Shown piece after piece: positions 56,870 through 64,000 of a stretch of DNA of 64,000 nucleotides. The stretch covers positions 1,825,501 through 1,889,500 of the forward strand of contig JARHVA010000158.1 in the NCBI GenBank assembly GCA_037957365.1, in the 5' to 3' direction. The notes below the pieces were generated by a model. It did no database searches and had not been told where the DNA came from. It was given only the letters and a program-made list of their open reading frames with translations. This DNA comes from Torreya grandis (Eukaryota > Streptophyta > Pinopsida > Cupressales > Taxaceae). Positions within the stretch are counted from its first letter, which is position 1. Each line of letters begins with the position of its first letter. The position numbers and the translations under genes are program-made.

Positions 56870-58180
56870 CCCTAAGCATACATTATATACCCACTATTAG
56901 GACTAGGGTCATATGGAAATGATGGAATGGAATGAAAATATGAGAGAAGTGGAGCGGTGATGGATGTGCCCCCTAAAGTGGGGACTCATAGATAGAGGTT
57001 ATTTAGAGCCCTTTACACATAAAAATAGTTTAGATGCATAATATTTATGGGCTCATCAAGCTCATCATAATCTAATGTAGCCAATTTATAGGTTCTAGAT
57101 TTAAATTTTACAATAATAACATAGGGCCCAAGCTAATTTAATTCAAATTTGCCTTTCTTTTCTCACTTTGCATTAGTTTTTTTCTAATTTTACTTTAGTA
57201 CTTGGTCACCAATTTCAAATTCTTGGGACTAGATATTTTTATGATATTAGCCCTTAAACTTATTCTAATATGCCCTTAGATGATCCAAGGCATTTTAATG
57301 TTTTTCATCTAATATCTTGAACTCTTGTATCCATTATTATTTATAATTATGATTGGTAATCATACCTCGTAAAGAGATTCATAAGGAGGAGAGATCAAAT
57401 TCAATGGTAAATATTACTTCTATGCCATAGACTAGACAATATAGAGTGGCCCTAGTAGGCATTCTGACACTTGTCCTATAAGATGAAAGAGCTGGATATA
57501 ATTGTAAATGTTAATTTTTACTGGCATCATTAACAATTTTCTTGAGAATTTTGAGAAGCATTTTATTAGTTTCTTCTTATTGACCATTGCCTTAGGGATA
57601 TTACGGTGTGGAGAAATGTTTCTCAATGTGATAATGATTACACAAGTCTTTAAATTCTTGATTTTTGAAATATTTGTTGTTATTAGATATAATTTTGGCT
57701 ATGATTCTAAAGAAGGAAATAATCTAATTCAAAATGAATCTAGATAGTTAGAGACCTATGGTATAAATTAGTGACATTGCTTTGACCCATTTGGTAAAGT
57801 ACTCTATAACTATAATTATAAAATTAAGTCCATTAGATGATGTAGGATTGATTTTACAAATTAGATCTAGTCCTCATATGTAAAATGGCCATGGGCTCAT
57901 TATAGGCTATAGCTCTTATACAAGGGCATGAATGAGATTACCATTCTTCTAACAATATAAAAATTTATGCACATACTAATAGGCATCATGATCCTTTGTG
58001 GTCCAATAGTATTTAGTCCAAAGTAACTTCTTAACTAGGGCTATCCCATTGACATGAATATCACATATACCATCATGGACCTCCTTGATTGTAAGATTAG
58101 CCTCCTTTGATGTTAGGCATCTCAACAAGGTCCCATCATAGCCTCACCAATAGAGTGTGAAACCAAGGATGGTATAGTAG
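56870..58180 (-). pseudogene. pol: Integrase of element G
   Basis: Minus-strand order: EVHDGICDIHVNG and HKFLYC (zinc region, one Cys altered), then GLDLICKINPTSSNG (Asp), then YFTKWVKAMSLI, FFRIIAKIISNNNKYFKN (the family's TDNG changed to SNNN), GNGQxEETNK (Glu), then a C-terminal KGKFELNxLGPYVI and YKLATLDY. The second catalytic Asp is lost. Many stops are present. Confidence 0.87.
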
Positions 58181-58299
58181 GATGTGTGATAAATTAAGGC
58201 TTTACGATGGTGGTGATTGAGGTCTAGTGGTAAAATGTTGTCATGGAGGTAATTGTAAATGTCATGGTACCATGGTAGAATGGGATCATGTATAGATTT

Positions 58300-58880
58300 T
58301 TTTTAATAATGAGCCATTGATTGATGAGTTGGTAATAATAGTTGTTTAATTATAAAATTAACTTCAAGAACATCTTCTGGAAGATCTATCAAAGAACCAA
58401 TAGTGGCCATTGAGTCGATGACTTTATTACTTCCCCTAGGGACTTGTTCAAATATTATTGGTTGAAAACTTTGCCTTAATTGGTCCACTAATTATTTATA
58501 GGGAAGCAATTTCTCATATTTTTTCTATAAATCTTCATTCTCCTATTTTATAGTCAATTAAGAATCACCAAATACCCAAAGATGCTAGATATTCCATTGG
58601 ATAGTGAGTTGTATTACATATATTAATGCCTCATATGCGAAAATATTGTTTGTATTTGGGAAAGTGATTTATAAGGCTTTAGGGAATAGGTCACGTTATG
58701 GGGTTACTAAAAGGATTACCACTCCTAACCCATGCATGGTGAAAGAGACATAAAAATATAAAATCCATGTGCTTGAATCTTTAGTAGCCAATATAGACTC
58801 ATATAGAAAGGCTATGATTAGAGGCTTGGTGTCTACAATAGGTGCTATTTCAATTTGATCCATAATGGCTTATCCTTAAT
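58300..58880 (-). pseudogene. pol: Archaeal-type RNase H of element G
   Basis: Minus-strand reading: ITFPNTNNIFAYEALIYVIQL, then VFGDSxLTIK (GDS kept), then KYEKLLPYK and MDQLRQSFQPIIFEQVPRGSNKVID. It lies between RNase H and integrase, as in element B and unlike D. The Glu motif is MAEYEA in the family and IFAYEA here. Confidence 0.82.
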
Positions 58881-58899
58881 GGCCTTTTGATTTACATAT

Positions 58900-59340
58900 T
58901 ATATATCTAATTCACTTAATAAAATAATAAATTTAGCCATTATAATAGTTAAATCTGATTTAGATAGCATATATTTTAGAGGATAAACCTTTGATATGAG
59001 CTTGACTTGGTTATTCAACATATAATGCTTGAGATTCTGGGAGGTAAAGACTACAACCAAACAAGCCTTTTCTATGGGCGTATAGTTAAGCTCATATTAT
59101 ATTAAGGTCATACTTAGATAATAAATTTAACTTTCTTTACCTTCATTATCATGTTTAGTTAATAAGGACCATATATCACAAGGTGTTGTAAAGATATACA
59201 AAAGTAATGACCTTCCTGAGATGGGTGGTGATAAAACTCAAGGCTTAAATAGATTTGTTTTAGATTATCAAAATCCTATTAACACTCTAAGTTCCATTAA
59301 AAATGGGTTCCTTTATTCAAGAAATGGGTGAAGAGATGAC
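58900..59340 (-). pseudogene. pol: Classical RNase H of element G
   Basis: Minus-strand reading gives YELNYTPIEKACLVVVFTSQ, then NLKHYMLNNQVKLISKVYPLKYML, the C-terminal half of the Ty3 RNase H. The N-terminal half is poor. Confidence 0.75.
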
Positions 59341-59479
59341 ATTTATCTTTCAATTTAGATATAAATTGATGGATGGCCTATAGTTTTACTTGAAGGCTAC
59401 TTAACTACTTTAGATTCTTAGGAGGAGGACTAATTTAGATTCTTATGAGGAGGCATTTCAATAATTGTTTTTACTTTGG

Positions 59480-60140
59480 TAGGATCTACTTCAATTCATT
59501 TTTTAGAGACTATGAACCCTAATGGTTTACCTAAGGTAACTCTAAACAAATATTTATTAGGGTTTAGTCTAACTTTATATTCTTTGAGCCTATCAAAGAT
59601 TTTCCTTAAGACTATAGGATGTTTTAATTGGAGTTCATACTTTCCCCATATATTATTCACGTAATATTCTATAATATCATGCATCATATCATGGAATATT
59701 ATAGTCATATCCCTTTGGTAAGTAGGTCCAACATTTTTAAGACCAAAAGGAATCACTTGGAAATAAGAGATCCCCATGGGGTGATAAATGTAGTTTTGTG
59801 TTGATCTTTGGGAGTAATTTTGATCTCATTATATCCAAAGAAACCATCCATGAAGGATAACATCTCATAGAATTTAGTAAATTCCATAATCATGACTATA
59901 TTAGGTAAGTAAAAGTCATCTTTGGGACATACTTTATTTATTTATTTATTAGAAGTTGGTACAAATTTTGATTCTTCCCTATGGTTTGACCATGAAGGCA
60001 ATGTTAGATTTTAGAATAGTCAATTGGATGGATAAATCTAGCTTCCAAGAATTTTTACAACTCCTCTTTGACCAAGAGGGCCACCTTAGGGGTGTATTTT
60101 ATGAATTTTCTATTTAATTAGTTTTGAATTCATATGAACC
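59480..60140 (-). pseudogene. pol: Reverse transcriptase of element G
   Basis: Minus-strand order: ALLVKEELxKFLEARFIHPID, CPKDDFYLPNIV, MLSFMDGFFGYNEIKI, HKTTFITPWG, VIPFGLKNVGPTYQRDM, then YYVNN, where the family has YVDD, so both catalytic Asp read Asn. LNPNKYLFRV then PLGFIVS follow. The open part is 59496-59777. Confidence 0.9.
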
Positions 60141-61320
60141 ACTAAATGATATACTACCAAGGTTGGATCTAGCCTAGGAATGTCTGAATAACTCCACACA
60201 AATTCATTGATATATTCTTTGACAAGCTTAATGAGGTCTCGTTGCTCTATGGGTATAAGAATTTCCTCCAGTTTGATAATTTTAGGAATTTAATCTATTC
60301 CAAGATTTACTTATATAACCCCATTAATAAGATAAGGTGATTAGTCCTATAAATATGTTGGGGGTGATGATATTTCCTCTTTTGAAGTAAATTATTCTAG
60401 GATCTTTGTATCTAATTTTGGATAGGACTCTAGATCATTAGGGGTGGATTGGATTTATTCCCTATTTAGAAAGGGTCTTCATCTTCATATTCCTCTTCTT
60501 TAATTTTATTTAGAGATATTTTTTTCTCCCCAAAAATCTCTTACTCCTAGATATTCAATAATGTCTTCATCATTATAGAATACATCAAAAGAAGCATCAT
60601 TCTTATGATCCCAATAAATGAGTGTGGGATAATGGAGGGAGAGGTTGATGGTGGAGATGGTGGTGTCAAAGAAGAGATCGATGGAAGCCAAGTCCTCATA
60701 AAGACTATAGATGAAACCTATTTTGACTTCTTCATTAGAGGAAGACTCATCAAAAACTAAAGAAATGTCAAAGATGATAGTGATTAGGTTAATGTACAGA
60801 GGTTTTTACCCTAAGCCGTGATGTTTTGGTTATTCTTTAACCCCTATAGGCTTAATCCTACCTTGCTAATCTATTCCTAGTTATTTCACCTTATAATTCA
60901 TAATATGAATCATCTTTTAAAACTAGGGGTATTTTTACTTATGATATTCTAAGGTCTCTTATTTGGGAATGAGACAAGAATAATTGAGTTCATCAAATTA
61001 TTCTTCTAATAACATTCCTAAAATAGTAAAGGCCATGGACCCAAATTAATAAATAACAATTTTATCTTTCCTCATGGTCAAGAATCCATAGTTACATGGG
61101 GAATGTGGTAGGTTTCCAACATAAATGGTTTTGTATTCATACTCTCCACAACCCTTAAAAGTGATTTTAAGATGAGTGATGTATAGATATTTATTTGAAT
61201 AAGGTGGTAGATCATCAGGGTGGATATATTTCATAGTTTTGGGATTAAAGTGGAATTATGAGTGTTGGGACAATAATAAGTAGAATGAGATCAGTCCATT
61301 TGACAGATAAAAAAGTGTTC
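60141..61320 (-). pseudogene. Protease-RT linker of element G
   Basis: Two open frames (60506-60691 with YPTLIYWDHKNDASFDVFYNDED; 61046-61234) are remnants of the polyprotein linker. No catalytic domain is seen. Confidence 0.4.
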
Positions 61321-61329
61321 TATTTTCCC

Positions 61330-61700
61330 TAGGATGGTAACCTACATTTTTAATGAGGGAATTTTAAGCATTGATGGAGGGTATAATGGATTGATCTCAT
61401 TTTATTAATCAATGGGTGTCCTAGAAGTAAATTATATGGGAAATCAATGTCCACTACGTGAATTAGGTTTTGGTGCACTATAAATCCCACAACTATGGGA
61501 AGATAAATAATTCCTAAAGATGGCCTCTCATTATCATCATATTCTTTGATAATTATTAAAGTATGCCCTAATTAAGACTCAGAGTACCCCAATTTATTGA
61601 GAAATTTGATATTTCATAAGTTTTAGGTTGATCCTCTATTTATGAGTACCTATGGGATCTTGTGATTGGCAATGCAAATTTCAATGAATAGTAGATAGGT
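61330..61700 (-). pseudogene. Aspartic protease of element G
   Basis: Minus-strand reading: VLINRGSTLNL (active site, Asp changed to Asn and Gly to Arg), then FLNKLGYSES, then YDDNERPSLGIIYLPIVVG, then FPYNLLLGHPLINKMRSI and YTLHQCLKFPH. This matches the protease of Ogre/Tat type. Confidence 0.82.
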
Positions 61701-63000
61701 GGCATATCCTATGCACTAAAGGTAGTTTTTTGGGAGAGAGATAAATGATCCACAAAATGTTGAAATTAGCTTATGTCAATATCTCTAGGGACTTTTAGTT
61801 AATTTAGGACTTGATTGAGAAACTCTTGATGTACTAATGACATCTTAAGCATATCCATGAGAGAGATTTGAACTAAAGTCTTATTAAGCTATTAGATGAT
61901 GTCATATGGTTTATTATAATAATTAGAATTTTTTTAGGGATAGTGAATTTTTGAGATGCAAAGGTGGATAGGTCCTTTGGATATGTTCCAAGAATAATGA
62001 TCTTACCATGCCATCTAGTAACTACACTATCAGCTATTTCCCTCTTAATTTTAAAGATGGTGGATGGAGGATGAGTGGGTTCTTGGGGCCCTCAAATTTT
62101 AATGGTATTAATGTAATGATGTGGGATGGAATGATAGTTGATTATATTAGAAGTAGAGTCCTATATTTTATCCTTTAGTGGTTTATTTTGTCTCTAATCA
62201 TGTTTAGGTAAGGGGTCCTCGTATATTCCTAGTTGTTGATTCTAGGATTGACTGGTGGGACTCTCCCCTTCTACTTCTATATCTCCTTTCTCAATTAAAT
62301 ATTTTATGTAGTGACTTAACTTCATGTCTTTCTTGGTATCTTATCCCATAACTTTATTATATTGACAAAATTCATCTTCCTGCTACCAATTTGGTCATGG
62401 ATTGTTATCATCCAATGGTCAAATTTTAGGGAGAGTAATCATATTAACAAAAATTAATTATCATATGACCATTTCTATGGGTACACAAAGACTATTTAGA
62501 GGCCTCTTTCCCATTCAAGTTTTTGGCTTTGCTCGTGGAACCGTTATATTGGATATATTTTGAGTTTTAGTGGTAGGGGAAGCTTTTTGTATTGTCTGTA
62601 CATGTTTAGAATCTATTACTCCATCCCCTACGACATTTTTGTTTTTATTGAAGACCTTAGGATTACCTAAAAAAATATTATCTTAATTCTAACTTTATTC
62701 ATTTTAGGTATATAATTTATTAGTCCCTTTTTTAATGAGTGTTTTTCAATTTAGATCCCTTTCTCTATGATTTTATTAAAATAATTGGCACATTATAGTT
62801 ACAATTGATATTTCAATTCAACATTGAGATTGTTAATAAATATTTTTACCAACTCCTCATAAACTATGCACCATAATCGAATGTCAAGGCTCCTCTAACA
62901 TTGTAAGAATGAGGCTAAGCTCTTCCCATTTCTTTGCTTAGTATTATAAAGATCTATAATGGATATGTCATTTTCAATGTTGAATTATAAGTGTCACCAA
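61701..63000 (-). pseudogene. Gag C-terminal part and gag-protease spacer of element G
   Basis: No clear zinc knuckle or domain read here. It lies between gag (63000-63420) and protease in element order. Stops are frequent. Confidence 0.4.
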
Positions 63001-63420
63001 CTTTTCTATTAATTCCTCGAAGCTAGATATGGACCCTTTAGGTAAATGCATAAACCATTATAGTGTGGGTCTCATGAGACTTTTTAGGAAGATTCTGAAA
63101 AGGTAAGCATCATCATAGGAAATATTGTGACATGATACATAGAATTCCTGCATGTGGTCATGTGGATGCCCTTTTCTTTTATATTTGTCAAATTTTGGAA
63201 TTTCAAAGTGTGTTGGAAAAGGTACTTGCAAGATACTCATATCCAAGGGAGATATACAAAAGTATTAATATTTATATCTCATTATTTGGTTTCAAGGATC
63301 AATTTGTTAAAGAATCTTTTTCATCATCTTCCACTCTTGATGAATGAGTGGGCCATTAGGGGATTGAAAGCTTGTGTTTAGCTTGTTCCAGGTGTTGAGT
63401 GATTAGGATTGCTATTTTAA
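63001..63420 (-). pseudogene. gag: gag core of element G
   Basis: Minus-strand reading: FPTHFEIPKFDKYKRKGHPHDHM, given in parts as HFEIPKFDKYK and GHPHDHMQEF, then SCHNISYDDAYLFRIFLKSL and a further LPKGSISSFEELIEKL. It matches the gag motif order of element B (WELPKFSHF, DPQQHLRAF, HTFPMSL). The open part is 63058-63246. Continuation to the right is not readable. Confidence 0.8.
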
Positions 63421-64000
63421 CATGTTATCTTGGTGAACTAGGTCTTTCATTTTGAGAAAAAAATTGAGAGGCTAGGGAATTAATTTGTTAATTCAATTGG
63501 TCTAATCGATCCTCCTAGGTGGTTCTTCTCCTATTAGCCTCAATGTAATTATTCTATGGAGGTTCTTGTTCTTATTCAAGTTCTTGTTCATGATCCACAA
63601 GATTGTCTTATTCTTTTTCTTGGTTGACATTATTTTGACAAGGAGGAGTATGATAATAGTCTAGTAGATGGGCATATGATATGCTATAAGAGGCTTAGAT
63701 CAAAGGTAGGGGGAGTGCATCCCCCATTACAATGACTTGGGTAAGAATTGGATCATAGTTGTCATAAATGTATTGGTCAAATTGATCCCTAACCTCCTCA
63801 CTATGGAATAAGTCATTTTAAAATCATGTTAGTTTCCAAAATTTCACTAGAGAAATTGGGCCCTTGTCAATAAAATGCTTGAGTCCAAACTAGGTGAATA
63901 TCAATGTTTTAGTCACTAACCCCAGTCCTACCTCTATAGATTCCTTCAAAATGTTGAAGTTCATGTTCATAATTTTACAAGTCTTTTGTATTTATTTTTT
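63421..64000. other. Unassigned right edge
   Basis: By position this is the upstream part of gag or the leader of element G. No motif is recognised before the window ends. Confidence 0.35.

Noticed and set aside
1..64000. CRISPR arrays, bacterial operons, riboswitches, phage genes
   Set aside because: Nothing with regular spacer-repeat structure or prokaryotic gene layout is visible; content is plant-type retrotransposon.

Overview
This window reads as a transposon graveyard from a large, repeat-rich nuclear plant genome. I found no intact host gene. Nearly all recognisable coding sequence is decayed LTR retrotransposon: mostly Ty3/gypsy of the Tat-like type (with a second, archaeal-type RNase H) and one Ty1/copia element. 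The plant assignment rests on the Tat-type dual RNase H, a tRNA-iMet primer site of plant copia type, and a plant mobile domain (PMD) relic. The depth of decay would suit a slow-turnover giant genome such as a gymnosperm, but I cannot fix the species.

Layout. (A) 1-6862: minus-strand Ty3 relic with gag and protease remnants and no readable pol. (B) 6863-20772: near-complete plus-strand Tat-type element with 1.3-kb LTRs, leader, gag, a second zinc-knuckle block, protease, RT, RNase H, archaeal-type RNase H, integrase, a repeat-bearing 3' region and a polypurine tract. Its pol reads in one frame for about 3.5 kb, broken only by stops of the kind made by C-to-T or G-to-A change. (C) 20838-33030: remains of another minus-strand Ty3 element. 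Its gag is split by a complete, nested, minus-strand Ty1/copia element (23393-29423) with a perfect 5-bp target duplication. (D) about 33031-47795: minus-strand Ty3 element with very long LTRs (right copy about 3.95 kb) and the unusual order gag, protease, archaeal-type RNase H, RT, RNase H, integrase. (E) about 47796-51531: mostly unassigned AT-rich sequence with one striking hairpin. (F/G) about 51531-64000: a large minus-strand Tat-type relic running off the right edge. Between its integrase and its probable polypurine tract lies a decayed PMD coding region on the opposite strand.

The parts fit a history of nested insertion, long silencing and methylation-type decay. No bacterial-type operons, CRISPR arrays or confident functional RNA genes were seen. 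Boundaries marked approximate come from reading conserved motifs and repeat pairs by eye.
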